This document shows, in pieces, positions 1 to 8,603 of a stretch of DNA of 64,000 nucleotides (positions are counted from its first letter, which is position 1; the number at the start of each line of letters is the position of its first letter). The stretch is taken from the NCBI RefSeq assembly GCF_009756665.1, contig NZ_CP037953.1, forward strand, positions 2,294,001-2,358,000, written 5' to 3'. The translations under genes and the position numbers were made by a program. The notes under the pieces were generated by a model. It made no database searches. It was given only the letters and a program-made list of their open reading frames with translations, and was not told the DNA's origin. Source of the DNA: Permianibacter aggregans (GTDB lineage Bacteria > Pseudomonadota > Gammaproteobacteria > Enterobacterales > Permianibacteraceae).

Positions 1-113
1 TGTTCGAACGCCTGATCGGCCAATTGCCGATCAGGAAAGCGACGGCGCGCCAGCTTTTCCAGACGCGTGATCCATTGCTGCTTTGGGTCAAACAGAAAGC
101 GCTGCCAATCCAT
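1..113 (-). CDS. 5' end of an unrecognised gene, cut by the window edge
   Basis: Reading leftward from an ATG at 113-111, 37 codons stay open to the window edge. The peptide begins MDWQRFLFDPKQQWITRLEK and continues with a basic stretch (LARRRFPDRQLADQAFE). The start lies 6 bp after the stop of the STM3941-like gene on the same strand, so it is probably the third gene of a short operon with carbonic anhydrase. Too little is visible to assign a family. Confidence 0.55.
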   Translation of the reverse strand, partial: MDWQRFLFDPKQQWITRLEKLARRRFPDRQLADQAFE

Positions 114-119
114 TTAGAT

Positions 120-686
120 TCAGGCCACTACCGCTTGGCTTTCTTGGTTGCTGTTCTCTCGATAGTGCTGGAAACCCTGTTGTAACAAGTTCAACACATC
201 TTCGTAATCGGCCTGCAACGTCCCAGCTGAAATCGCGGCCGGCGAACCGCAGAGATTCAAATTGGCCTCGTGGATTTTGCGTTTCAAACCAGAGTACTTA
301 ATCAGATATTGTTCAGGATCGTGAAGTTTCAACACGACAAAGCTTTGACCCGCAGCAGAGAACTCTTCAATCGACTCGACATCTTGCCAAGGAATGCGAC
401 CGAGGCTGACGCCACTGGACGCGTCGATTACGCCGGTCGCGTCAATACGCAGGCCAGCACTTTTGTCCTGTAGCTTGCTGAAAATGACAAACGAGCCAAC
501 GCCGGACAACACCATCACGATCATCGCAATGAAATTGACCAGCGCTGGTGGCAACAACGGAAACACCCGTGGCGCCACGTTAAGCCCCATCAACGCGGCG
601 GAAAGGCCGGTCAACGCCAGCGTTGCGTATAGCATCGTGTTCAACTTATTTTTGCTAATCGGAATAAACACGTTCATCTCGTTCAC
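120..686 (-). CDS. STM3941-like small inner-membrane protein
   Basis: This 188-aa protein has two hydrophobic segments near the N terminus (about residues 17-35 and 47-70) followed by a soluble domain rich in beta strands. The soluble part contains an IPWQDVESIEEF stretch and a hydrophobic-strand pattern (SFVVLKLHDPEQYL) like those I associate with the STM3941 family of uncharacterised membrane proteins. No catalytic motif is visible. It sits 18 bp downstream of carbonic anhydrase and 6 bp upstream of the cut-off gene, so co-transcription is likely. The function is unknown, and the family call is from memory of the pattern rather than a search. Confidence 0.7.
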   Translation of the reverse strand: MNEMNVFIPISKNKLNTMLYATLALTGLSAALMGLNVAPRVFPLLPPALVNFIAMIVMVLSGVGSFVIFSKLQDKSAGLRIDATGVIDASSGVSLGRIPWQDVESIEEFSAAGQSFVVLKLHDPEQYLIKYSGLKRKIHEANLNLCGSPAAISAGTLQADYEDVLNLLQQGFQHYRENSNQESQAVVA

Positions 687-704
687 CCTCCGTTGTTGTT
701 CTTT

Positions 705-1322
705 TTACGACAAGGCTTTGATGCCGGCTAGACGCACATCCAGCGCTTTGACCAAACCGTTGCTCAGCGAATAAATCAAACCATGAATGGTCAGTTGCTG
801 GCCATTGCTCCAGGCTCGCTGGACGATGCGGGTGTGAGCGACGTTGCGGGCTTGCGCTTCGACATTCAGTTCGCAGAGCCGGCGCAGGCGTTCGTCGCGG
901 TCGACAATGGCGTTCAATTCATCGGCGTGCTGGCGGCACACATAACGCACTGGTTCGAGCCAATGATCGACCAAGCCCGGTGCATTGCCTTCGTAAGCGG
1001 CGATTACGCCGCCGCAACCATAATGTCCGGTAACAATAATATGTTTAACTTTCAGTACTTCGACGGCGTATTGCAATACCGCCAGGCAGTTGAAGTCCGT
1101 TAAACTGACGACGTTGGCAACGTTGCGGTGGACAAACACTTCGCCCGGTGCCAGACCCATGATCTGGTTGGCCGGTACGCGTGAATCGGAGCAACCAATC
1201 CACAGGTATTCCGGTGTCTGCTGCTGGCACAGATTCTGGAAAAACGCCGGATCTTCCTTGGTCACTTTTTCAGCCCAGCGTTTATTGTTCTCAAACAACT
1301 GTTGCAGGACGTGTTCAGGCAT
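705..1322 (-). CDS. can: beta-class carbonic anhydrase
   Basis: A 205-aa cytoplasmic zinc enzyme that interconverts CO2 and bicarbonate, supplying bicarbonate for carboxylations and helping pH balance. The beta-class zinc ligands are visible: Cys44 and Asp46 in CSDSRV, His100 and Cys103 in HYGCGG. Asp46-Arg48 forms the conserved catalytic dyad. The length fits the E. coli Can type (about 220 aa). An AGAGGT ribosome site precedes the ATG. That ATG overlaps by two bases the start codon of the divergent monooxygenase-like gene, so each promoter must lie within the other gene's 5' region. Confidence 0.95.
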   Translation of the reverse strand: MPEHVLQQLFENNKRWAEKVTKEDPAFFQNLCQQQTPEYLWIGCSDSRVPANQIMGLAPGEVFVHRNVANVVSLTDFNCLAVLQYAVEVLKVKHIIVTGHYGCGGVIAAYEGNAPGLVDHWLEPVRYVCRQHADELNAIVDRDERLRRLCELNVEAQARNVAHTRIVQRAWSNGQQLTIHGLIYSLSNGLVKALDVRLAGIKALS

Positions 1323-1683
1323 GCCAATTACCTCTAAGCAAAATGAGGCTGGATCTTACCTTAACCCCGCCGATCTGGTCGGGGCCTATGCGGTCATTTT
1401 CCTGTCGAAACGCACAGAAATTGACGCAGGTTATGGTCAGGCCGCCGATCGGATGGTCGAGCTGGCCGCCCAGCAGCCGGGCTATATCGGCGTGCGCTCA
1501 GTGCGCGAACCGGGCGGGCTGGGCGTGACCATTTCCTACTGGCGCTCTGAGGCCGATATCAAGGCCTGGCGACAACACCTCGAACACGCGGCGACGCGCG
1601 AAACCGGGCGCAAGCAGTGGTATCAGTATTACGAATTGCAGGTCTGCAAAATCGAGCGTGCCTATGACTTCGGCCTCGATTAA
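1321..1683 (+). CDS. antibiotic-biosynthesis-monooxygenase (ABM) domain protein
   Basis: A 120-aa protein of the dimeric alpha/beta-barrel (ABM) superfamily. The core runs from YAVIFLSKRT through MVELAAQQPGYIGVRSVRE, VTISYWRSEADIKAWRQH and WYQYYELQVCKIERAY, the usual strand-helix-strand order of these small proteins. Homologues include cofactor-free monooxygenases and haem-binding proteins, but no family-specific catalytic residue can be assigned here, so the substrate is unknown. The first in-frame ATG compatible with the fold is at 1321, giving an 18-20 residue extension before the domain. Its 3' end overlaps the start of aroE by about 20 bp, suggesting translational coupling. Confidence 0.8.
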   Translation: MPITSKQNEAGSYLNPADLVGAYAVIFLSKRTEIDAGYGQAADRMVELAAQQPGYIGVRSVREPGGLGVTISYWRSEADIKAWRQHLEHAATRETGRKQWYQYYELQVCKIERAYDFGLD

Positions 1684-2470
1684 GCGCTGCGCCGTCATCG
1701 GCCAGCCGATTGCCCATTCGAAAAGCCCCAGTTTGCACAAGGCCTTCGCGGCTCAATTCGATTTGCCGCTCGATTATCAAAAGCAGGCGCTGAGTGCCGA
1801 TGAGTTCGCGCTGTGGTTGCGGTCGTTTTTCGCGCAAGGCGGCACCGGTGTCAACGTCACCTTGCCGTATAAAGCTGCTGCATTGCAGTTTGCCGACAAC
1901 GCTTCTGAGCGCGCCAAGCTTGCTGGCGCCGCCAATACGCTTGGCCGGGATGAAAACGGACGCATTTGGGCCGATAACACCGATGGCATTGGACTGGTTC
2001 GCGATTTGCAGCGGCTCGGCGTGTCATTGCAACAGCGGCCGGTGCTGCTGCTTGGTGCTGGCGGTGCGGCGCGCGGCGTGATTCCGGCGCTGCTGACAGC
2101 GCGTGTGGCCAGCGTGCAATTACTGAACCGCACCCGCGAGCGAGCGCTTGAGATCGTTGAAGCGTTGGCCGATACGCGAGTACAGCTCGCCAGCGAGACT
2201 TGGCCAGGCAATGTCTTGTTACTGAGCTCAGTGGCCGACGGCGTTGCCGATTTGCTGACGGCGGTGCCAACAGACACGGTGCAAATCGCCTATGATCTGA
2301 ACTATGGTGCGCGTGCCGAATCCTTTGTACAGGCGATGCGTCAACGCGGCGTAGAACAAGTGTTTACTGGCCGCGGCATGCTGATCGAACAAGCTGCCGA
2401 AAGTTTCCGGCTCTGGCATGGTTTGATGCCGGATACCGCGCCGTTACATCAACTGGAGGAATTACCGTAA
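1664..2470 (+). CDS. aroE: shikimate dehydrogenase
   Basis: AroE reduces 3-dehydroshikimate to shikimate with NADPH in the chorismate pathway. The 268-aa protein has the N-terminal substrate signature IGQPIAHSKSPSLHKAF, the catalytic Lys in VNVTLPYK, the Asn/Asp pair in AANTL and DNTDG, and the nucleotide-binding GAGGAARG loop followed by NRTRERA, where the Arg favours NADP. The length is close to E. coli AroE (272 aa). The ATG at 1664 is preferred. A GTG two codons upstream (1658) is possible. It overlaps the ABM gene and abuts the following gene with no gap. Confidence 0.95.
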   Translation: MTSASIKRCAVIGQPIAHSKSPSLHKAFAAQFDLPLDYQKQALSADEFALWLRSFFAQGGTGVNVTLPYKAAALQFADNASERAKLAGAANTLGRDENGRIWADNTDGIGLVRDLQRLGVSLQQRPVLLLGAGGAARGVIPALLTARVASVQLLNRTRERALEIVEALADTRVQLASETWPGNVLLLSSVADGVADLLTAVPTDTVQIAYDLNYGARAESFVQAMRQRGVEQVFTGRGMLIEQAAESFRLWHGLMPDTAPLHQLEELP

Positions 2471-2908
2471 ATGTGGTTTTGGTGGCTGCTGGCCAGCGCA
2501 ACAACAATGCCTTCCGGGGCCAATGATATCGCTGCTATTTATGGTGATTGGCGCGTGACGGCGCCGCTGGCGGTAGTGAGCGATTCGCCGCTATCTGGCG
2601 GTGAAATTGAATCCTGGATTGGCGCCAGCGTGCATTACAGTGCGGAGCGCGTGCAGTTTGGTCGCGAGCAATGCCAGCGAGCGTTGTTTGACAGTTACAC
2701 TGAAACCAATGGCAATTTCTTCGAGTTGTTCCAGATTCATTTCGATGACCTGAAAATCAAAGGCAACGAGACGCTGGCCGTTGACATCAATTGCCTGGAG
2801 GCCGATGTCGATTTTATCGCTGGCAACACGGTGCTGGTTGTCGATCAAAACCATCTGGCCGCTGTTGTTGACGGGGTGTGGTTTGAATTAACCCGTCAGC
2901 GCCCTTAA
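2471..2908 (+). CDS. small exported protein of unknown function
   Basis: This 145-aa protein opens with a short hydrophobic segment (MWFWWLLASATT) that may be a signal peptide or anchor. The rest is mostly beta-strand-like, with motifs such as YGDWRVTAPLAV and VFELTRQ-like ends, as in small lipocalin- or META-like periplasmic proteins. It has two cysteines (in QCQRA and NCLEA). I do not recognise the family. It starts immediately at the aroE stop (TAA-ATG abutting), with a GGAGG-type site inside the aroE 3' end, so it is translationally linked to aroE. prlC follows about 40 bp later. Confidence 0.65.
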   Translation: MWFWWLLASATTMPSGANDIAAIYGDWRVTAPLAVVSDSPLSGGEIESWIGASVHYSAERVQFGREQCQRALFDSYTETNGNFFELFQIHFDDLKIKGNETLAVDINCLEADVDFIAGNTVLVVDQNHLAAVVDGVWFELTRQRP

Positions 2909-2948
2909 ACACCAAGCTATCCTCCTTTTTACTACAGAAGTGAATTCA

Positions 2949-4982
2949 ATGAGCGCCCTACCGCAGTTCTCCACTATCGACGTTGAAAAAATTATCCCGG
3001 AATTGAATGAAATTCTCGAACGCAACCGTGCGCATCTGGCCAGTGTGCTGGCCAGCAAGCCGCAGCGCTGGGCTACATTGATTGACCCGCTGGAGAAAAG
3101 CGAAAACGAGTTGCACAAATGGTGGTCGCGGATTTCCCATTTGCATTCAGTCAAAGACAGTCCGGCACTGCGCGAAGCCTACAACGCCGCGCTGCCGCTG
3201 CTGACCGAGTACAGCACCGAAATCGAACAGAATGAAGACTTATACCAAGCGTATTGCGCGGTGCGCGATCACGATGAAAGCCTGAGCTCGGCGCAGCGTC
3301 ATATCGTTACTGAAGCGATACGCGATTTTGAGCTGAGCGGCATTGCGTTACCGGCCGACAAGAAGAAAGTCTACGCCGATATTCAACAACGCTTATCGGA
3401 TTTGGGCGCCAAGTTTGAACAGAATTTACTTGATGCGACGATGGCCTGGTATCTGCATTATCCGGATAGCAAACCGCTGCAAGGTCTGCCACCAACAGCG
3501 TTGGAAAATGCCCAAGCCGCAGCGAAAGCGCATCAGTTGGAAGGTTATGTCATCACGCTTGATGGCCCAAGCTTTATCGCGGTGATGACCTACGCTGACG
3601 ATCGCAATCTGCGTGAACAGGTGTATCGCGCTTACGTTACCCGCGCATCGGAGCAACAAGCCGATCATCCGGAATGGGATAACACCGGCATCATCAATGA
3701 AACGCTGCAATGGCGTCAGCGTCTGGCCGAGTTGCTCGGCTTTCCGCATTTTGCCGCGTTGTCATTGGCCAGCAAGATGGCGCCGGATGTGGAAACCGTC
3801 GAAGCGTTTTTGCTCGATCTCGCCAATAAAGCCAAACCGCAGGCCGAGAATGAATTGCAGGAAGTGCGCGATTTCGCCGCCAAACAATTCAATGTCAAGG
3901 ATCTCGAAGCCTGGGATATCGCTTATTACAGCGAAAAGCTGCGTCAGGCCAATTACCAATTGAGCGACGAAGATGTGCGGCCGTATTTCCCGGAAAGCAA
4001 AGTGCTCGATGGTTTGTTCGCGATTAGCGAAAAGCTGTTCGGCATTCGCTTTGCAGAACACAATGATGTTGATCGCTGGCATGACAGCGTACGGTTTTTT
4101 GACGTGCAGGATGAAAGCGGCCAGGTGCTGGCGCATTTCTATGTGGATTTGCATGCACGCCGGCACAAGCGCGGTGGTGCCTGGATGGACGATGCCCAAG
4201 GGCGCTTGAAGATTGCAACGGGCGAGCGGCAAAAACCGATTGCGTTTCTGACCTGTAATTTTTCCGGCCCCACCGATTCACGCCCTGCGCTGTTTACTCA
4301 TGATGATGTGGTGACCTTGTTCCATGAATTTGGTCATGGCTTGCATCATATGTTGAGCGAAGTTGACCACCTGGCCGCGACCGGTATTCACGGTGTTGAA
4401 TGGGACGCTGTCGAGCTGCCTTCGCAGTTCATGGAAAATTTCTGCTGGGATCCGGAAGCACTGAAAAAACTTAGCGGTCATTACAAAACCGGCGAGCCGT
4501 TGCCGGATGATTTGATCGAGAAAATGCTGGCCGCCAAACATTTCCAAAGTGCGATGCAGATGGTGCGTCAGTTGGAGTTTTCGCTGTTTGATTTACGCCT
4601 GCATGCGCAAGCCTTGCCGGTAAAGCCGGCCGGCACTATGCCGGCTTTTATGGACGTATTAAACGCGGTGCGCGCCGAAGTTTCCGTGATCAAACCACCG
4701 GCATTCAATCGTTTCGCGCACGGCTTTTCTCATATTTTCGCCGGCGGCTATGCGGCCGGCTATTACAGCTACAAATGGGCTGAGGTGTTGTCGGCTGACG
4801 CGTTCAGTCGCTTTGAAGAAGATGGCTTGTTCAACGAAAACACTGGACGGGCATTCCGCAAGGAAATTCTCGCCGTCGGCGGTTCCCGTCCGGCGATGCA
4901 AAGCTTTATCGCGTTCCGTGGTCGTGAGCCGGAAACTGAGCCGTTACTGCGCCATAACGGCATTGAAGTGGCCGCGGCATGA
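2949..4982 (+). CDS. prlC: oligopeptidase A (M3 zinc metallopeptidase)
   Basis: A cytoplasmic M3-family peptidase that degrades signal-peptide fragments and other oligopeptides. The 677-aa length matches E. coli OpdA/PrlC (680 aa). The zinc motif HEFGH lies at residues 459-463 within FHEFGHGLHHML. The third ligand Glu is expected in the downstream HGVEWDAVELPSQFMENFCW stretch. The C-terminal FSHIFAGGYAAGYYSYKWAEVLSADAFSRF block is diagnostic for the family. The ATG at 2949 is chosen; a GTG at 2940 would add three residues. The stop overlaps the next start by 4 bp (ATGA), so it is coupled to the HutD-like gene. Confidence 0.95.
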   Translation: MSALPQFSTIDVEKIIPELNEILERNRAHLASVLASKPQRWATLIDPLEKSENELHKWWSRISHLHSVKDSPALREAYNAALPLLTEYSTEIEQNEDLYQAYCAVRDHDESLSSAQRHIVTEAIRDFELSGIALPADKKKVYADIQQRLSDLGAKFEQNLLDATMAWYLHYPDSKPLQGLPPTALENAQAAAKAHQLEGYVITLDGPSFIAVMTYADDRNLREQVYRAYVTRASEQQADHPEWDNTGIINETLQWRQRLAELLGFPHFAALSLASKMAPDVETVEAFLLDLANKAKPQAENELQEVRDFAAKQFNVKDLEAWDIAYYSEKLRQANYQLSDEDVRPYFPESKVLDGLFAISEKLFGIRFAEHNDVDRWHDSVRFFDVQDESGQVLAHFYVDLHARRHKRGGAWMDDAQGRLKIATGERQKPIAFLTCNFSGPTDSRPALFTHDDVVTLFHEFGHGLHHMLSEVDHLAATGIHGVEWDAVELPSQFMENFCWDPEALKKLSGHYKTGEPLPDDLIEKMLAAKHFQSAMQMVRQLEFSLFDLRLHAQALPVKPAGTMPAFMDVLNAVRAEVSVIKPPAFNRFAHGFSHIFAGGYAAGYYSYKWAEVLSADAFSRFEEDGLFNENTGRAFRKEILAVGGSRPAMQSFIAFRGREPETEPLLRHNGIEVAAA

Positions 4983-5551
4983 GTTGGCAAGTCGTCGGGG
5001 CAGAACATTGGCAAACGCAACCGTGGAAGAACGGCGGCGGTGTTACCCACGAAATTCTGCGCGAAATGGCCAACGATCATTTCGGCTGGCGTTTGTCGCT
5101 GGCCGAAATCAATAGCGATGGACCGTTCAGTTCATTTCCCGATATCGACCGGGTGATCACGCTGGTTGAGGGTAATGGTTTTACCCTGAACATCGGTCAA
5201 CAGATCGTGACACTGAGTAAGCGTGGTGAGTTTCATCCCTTCGCGGGTGAGGCAACAACGAGTTGTCGCTTGTCGAACGGCCCGGTACGCGATTTGAATT
5301 TGATGTGTCATCGCCAGTATTTCCGTGCCGAGGTGCAATGCCACAGCCATCAGCATACGCGGTTGGATATGGCCAGCGCGGATCGGCATCTGGTTTTTGT
5401 GTTGGCTGGCGCTATTCAGTTGCAGCGCGCCGATGGCGATTGCACGCTGCGCAATCTGCAAACGGCATTGAGCAACGACGGCGAGGCTTACGGCGTGCGC
5501 TCGCTGGAGCCCGGCAGCCAGTGGTTGCAGATGGCGTTATTTCGCAAATAG
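4979..5551 (+). CDS. HutD/Ves family cupin protein
   Basis: A 190-aa member of the HutD/Ves family (double-stranded beta-helix). The signature WKNGGGVTHEILRE followed by GWRLSLAEINSDGPFSSFPDIDRVITLVEGNGFTL is clear. HutD is often encoded with histidine-utilisation genes, where a role limiting formimidoyl-intermediate build-up has been proposed. E. coli Ves is a stand-alone cold-induced relative. No other hut gene is visible here, so Ves-like housekeeping use is equally likely. It overlaps prlC by 4 bp and is followed 54 bp later by the FGGY kinase. Confidence 0.85.
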   Translation: MSWQVVGAEHWQTQPWKNGGGVTHEILREMANDHFGWRLSLAEINSDGPFSSFPDIDRVITLVEGNGFTLNIGQQIVTLSKRGEFHPFAGEATTSCRLSNGPVRDLNLMCHRQYFRAEVQCHSHQHTRLDMASADRHLVFVLAGAIQLQRADGDCTLRNLQTALSNDGEAYGVRSLEPGSQWLQMALFRK

Positions 5552-5605
5552 CGGTCGCTGCCGCTGCGCTATGATGCGCGCAAGCTGTCTGGCGGAAAAA
5601 CAACA

Positions 5606-7159
5606 ATGAATAAGGATTTGCTGCTGACCATTGATGTCGGCACCCAGAGTGCGCGCGCGATGCTGTTCGATGCGCATGGGCGCCTGCTCGGCAAAGGCAG
5701 TCAGGCGCTGCACTATCAACGCCCGAGCAGCGAGCGGGTCGAAGCCGACCCGGAGATGTTCTGGCAGGCGATTGTGCACAGTTGTCAGCGGCTTTGGGCG
5801 CAACATGGCGATTGCCGTGAACGGGTGGCCGCCGTTTCGCTGACGACGCAGCGTGCGACGGTTATCGCGCTCGATGAAAACTATCAGCCGGTGTACCCGG
5901 CGATTTTGTGGATGGACAAACGCCGCTTGCCGAAATCGGCGTTGCCGCGATTAAGCTTGTGGTGGGAAGCGGCGTTCCGGCTCGCGGGCGTCACCGACAC
6001 CATTCGTGGTTTTCAGGCTGAATGCGAAATCGCCTGGCTGCAGGCGCAGGAGCCGGAAGCCTTTCGGCGCATTCGCCACTATGGCTTGCTGTCGAGTTAC
6101 TTAAGTTTCCGTCTGACCGGCGCCTGGCAGGATTCGTTGGCGGCGCAGGTCGGTTATCTGCCGTTCGATTTCAAGCAGCAGCACTGGGCTAACGAGCGCA
6201 GCTGGCAGTGGCAAGCCTGTCCGCTAGCGTCGGAATGGCTGCCGACGCTGGTCAAGCCGGGCGAATTGCAGGGCAGCTTGTCGAATCGCGCCAGTGAAGA
6301 ACTGGGTCTGCCGATTGGCTTGCCGTTGGCCGCCTCCGGTGCCGACAAGGCTTGCGAAGTGCTGGGCTCTGGCTGCCTGACGCCGGAACGGGCCTGTCTT
6401 TCATACGGCACAACGGCCACCGTCAACCTGTCGTTGCCACGCCATATTCATCCACTGCCGTTTCTGCCCTCGTATCCGGCCGCAGCCCGTGATTACTTCA
6501 ATGCCGAATACCAGATTTATCGTGGCTACTGGCTGGTGTCGTGGTTCAAACATGAATTCGGCCATCCGGAGCAGCAGCGAGCGATTGAACAGGGCGGTGT
6601 GCCGGAGCAGTTTTTTGATGCGCTGATTGAGCAAATCCCACCCGGTGCTGAAGGCTTGATCCTGCAACCGTACTGGAGCCCCGGCGTTCGTGAGCCGGGC
6701 CCGGAGGCGCGCGGCGCCGTTATCGGTTGGGCCGACCACCATACCCGCGCGCATTTGTACCGGGCGATTCTGGAAGGCATCGCTTACGGTTTGCGTCAGG
6801 GTTTGGATACGCTGCAAAAGCGCGCGCATGAGAAAGTGATTGCGCTGCGAATTTCTGGTGGCGGCTCACAGTCAGACGTGGCGATGCAGCTGACCGCTGA
6901 TATTTTCAATCGTCCGGCCGAGCGCCTGCGTGAATACGAAACTTCCGGTCTTGGTGCCGCCATTAACGCCGCTGTGCACCTCGGTTGGCAGCGCGATTAC
7001 CCGGCCGCCATCGCGGCGATGTGTCATGTCGGCCAAGTGTTCGAGCCGCGCCCATCAGCCGTTGAGCGCTACGAGCAATTGTATCGGCGTGTATACCTGC
7101 CGCTGTATAAACAACTGAAGCCGCTCTATCAATCGCTGGCGGAAATTGCTGATCGCTGA
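5606..7159 (+). CDS. FGGY-family carbohydrate kinase
   Basis: A 517-aa two-domain ASKHA-fold kinase that phosphorylates a sugar or polyol with ATP. The N-terminal phosphate-1 loop is IDVGTQSARAMLFDAHG. SLTTQRATVIALDE and PAILWMDKRR follow. The C-terminal FGGY domain carries the AASGADKACEVLGSG region and the adenosine motif ISGGGSQSDVAMQLTADIFNRP. The substrate cannot be read from the sequence; glycerol, xylulose and ribulose kinases share this architecture, and no transporter or sugar-dehydrogenase gene is adjacent to point to one. The ATG is preceded by GGCGGAAAAACAACA, a weak ribosome site. Confidence 0.85.
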   Translation: MNKDLLLTIDVGTQSARAMLFDAHGRLLGKGSQALHYQRPSSERVEADPEMFWQAIVHSCQRLWAQHGDCRERVAAVSLTTQRATVIALDENYQPVYPAILWMDKRRLPKSALPRLSLWWEAAFRLAGVTDTIRGFQAECEIAWLQAQEPEAFRRIRHYGLLSSYLSFRLTGAWQDSLAAQVGYLPFDFKQQHWANERSWQWQACPLASEWLPTLVKPGELQGSLSNRASEELGLPIGLPLAASGADKACEVLGSGCLTPERACLSYGTTATVNLSLPRHIHPLPFLPSYPAAARDYFNAEYQIYRGYWLVSWFKHEFGHPEQQRAIEQGGVPEQFFDALIEQIPPGAEGLILQPYWSPGVREPGPEARGAVIGWADHHTRAHLYRAILEGIAYGLRQGLDTLQKRAHEKVIALRISGGGSQSDVAMQLTADIFNRPAERLREYETSGLGAAINAAVHLGWQRDYPAAIAAMCHVGQVFEPRPSAVERYEQLYRRVYLPLYKQLKPLYQSLAEIADR

Positions 7160-7210
7160 CGCAGCTCGTCTGGTTTTTTAAGATCTCCGTCGGCTCGCGG
7201 ACCGTTGTCA

Positions 7211-7226
7211 TGTGAAGCAATGCACA
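7211..7226. promoter_or_regulatory. possible CRP-type site upstream of an exported-protein gene
   Basis: TGTGA-N6-GCACA matches nine of ten conserved positions of the CRP consensus and lies about 130 bp upstream of the gene starting at 7358. It lacks the flanking module found at the three protease promoters, so it is only a weak candidate. Confidence 0.25.
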
Positions 7227-7357
7227 AAATGATCTGACCTGGTTCACAAGGTGACATTCTGCGCGGCAAAGCCTGACAAAATTTGTGAGCCGCGCACGTA
7301 TTGCAAAGCCGCATTCGCCGTACATTGAACTCCTGCGAATTTTTTACAGGACTTCAG

Positions 7358-7984
7358 ATGATGTGGCGCGCACTACTGATCACGTTGCTGGCCCTGCCGT
7401 TGGTCGCCGAAGCTGGTAAACAATGTGGTAATGACCAGCAACTCGACCCACGCGTATTGATGGACAACTTCCTGAAACAGGAACTCGTTGGCCAGCGTCC
7501 GGAACAATTGATTAGCTGGGAAAATTTCAAGCCAGCCTATAAGGGCAGCGAGTACGTTTACCCGATTAACACGCCTAACTTAAGCGCTGACAGCATGACG
7601 GTGGTCAAGGCCTGGAAACTCGAGAAAATCGAGATGCGCGGTAACGAAGCCATTGCCCGCGTGGAAATGTTTACGCTGGCTGATGTCTGGCGTCCGAAAG
7701 GCACCGAGAATGACAAGTTTGGCCGTCGTGTCACGGAGATCGGCGAAACGTTTGTCGAAAAATATCGGATGCGCAAAGTAGACAATTGCTGGTATGTGAT
7801 TGACCCACCAAAGCCGGTGATCAGCTTTGATACCGTGCTGACGTCGCTGGAATCGGATTTGAGCGAAATCAAGTCGTTGACCTGGGAAAACATCACCGAC
7901 GAAGATCGCAAAGCGAAGTCGGTATTGGAGAAGGAAGTGTCGTTGTTGATTCGTTTGAAGAATCGTTATCTGGGTGGCGTGTAA
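7358..7984 (+). CDS. exported protein of unknown function
   Basis: A 208-aa protein with a clear Sec signal peptide (MMWRALLITLLALPLVAEAG, cleavage probably after AEA). The mature part begins KQCGNDQQLDPRVLMDNF and is rich in charged residues and beta strands, with Cys near the start and another in DNCWYVIDPPKP that could form a disulfide. I do not recognise the family. The start was chosen for the AGGACTTCAG ribosome site just upstream and because the signal peptide begins there; an in-frame start at 7301 would bury it. A strong hairpin terminator follows. Confidence 0.7.
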   Translation: MMWRALLITLLALPLVAEAGKQCGNDQQLDPRVLMDNFLKQELVGQRPEQLISWENFKPAYKGSEYVYPINTPNLSADSMTVVKAWKLEKIEMRGNEAIARVEMFTLADVWRPKGTENDKFGRRVTEIGETFVEKYRMRKVDNCWYVIDPPKPVISFDTVLTSLESDLSEIKSLTWENITDEDRKAKSVLEKEVSLLIRLKNRYLGGV

Positions 7985-8002
7985 TAGAGGCTGGTTGAAA
8001 TA

Positions 8003-8029
8003 AAAAAGGGCTGCATCGCAGCCCTTTTT
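8003..8029. terminator. bidirectional intrinsic terminator
   Basis: The stem GGGCTGC/GCAGCCC with a 3-nt loop (8008-8024) is flanked by A5 on the left and T5 on the right. It therefore works in both directions, between the exported-protein gene (plus) and the outer-membrane barrel gene (minus). Confidence 0.9.
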
Positions 8030-8042
8030 GCTTTTCTAGATA

Positions 8043-8603
8043 TTAGAAATTGATTTTTACGCCAGCGTAGATGCGCTCAAAATTATCTTCTTCCGAGTCG
8101 CCGTCAAACAAACCGATTTCGGCGTCATTGATGACTTCGTAACCCAGGGTGAACCAGCTGATTTCCATGCCAACGCCATATACCGGGACAGTGCTGGACT
8201 GGTTGTCATTTTCGCTGAAAAAGGTGTTGGAGAATTTTGTGTCTGCATCGGTACGGGTAAAGCCCAGCTTACCGGTAAATGCAAACAGATCACTCAGAGG
8301 CAAACGGCCAATGGCGGCAACGTCAATGCTCTTTACTTCGACGCTCAGTTGATCGCTACCATCGGCGGCTTTGAACTTGCCCGACGAGCCATAACCGAAT
8401 TCGAACGCAAAGTTGTCGTTGAGCTCATATCCGTAGGCGAAACGATAGCCGTTGGGTTTATCGGTGCAGGAAGCGGCAACGTCACAGACGTCAGAAGCAA
8501 AATCGTTGTACGATTTTTGTGCTTCGGCTTTCAGATAAGAGTCAGCGAATACCGAAGAAGCGCCCAGCAACGCGATCGCGCCGACAACAAAAGATTTTTT
8601 CAT
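8043..8603 (-). CDS. small outer-membrane beta-barrel protein (OmpA/OmpW-like porin fold)
   Basis: A 186-aa protein with a signal peptide (MKKSFVVGAIALLGASSVFA). It then shows alternating strands typical of an eight-stranded barrel: GYRFAYGYELNDNFAFEFGYG, VAAIGRLPLSDLFAFTGKLGF, ISWFTLGYEVIND. The terminal strand IYAGVKINF ends in Phe, the usual signal for BAM-dependent assembly. There is no periplasmic OmpA peptidoglycan domain. A cysteine pair (DVCDVAASC) lies in the first extracellular part. The specific role is unknown. It is followed by a shared terminator and preceded by a 313-bp intergenic region. Confidence 0.75.
   Translation of the reverse strand: MKKSFVVGAIALLGASSVFADSYLKAEAQKSYNDFASDVCDVAASCTDKPNGYRFAYGYELNDNFAFEFGYGSSGKFKAADGSDQLSVEVKSIDVAAIGRLPLSDLFAFTGKLGFTRTDADTKFSNTFFSENDNQSSTVPVYGVGMEISWFTLGYEVINDAEIGLFDGDSEEDNFERIYAGVKINF

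Noticed and set aside
7241-7256. A second CRP-like site (TTCACAAGGTGACA) near 7241
   Set aside because: The half-sites are in everted orientation with a 2-bp gap, not the CRP arrangement.
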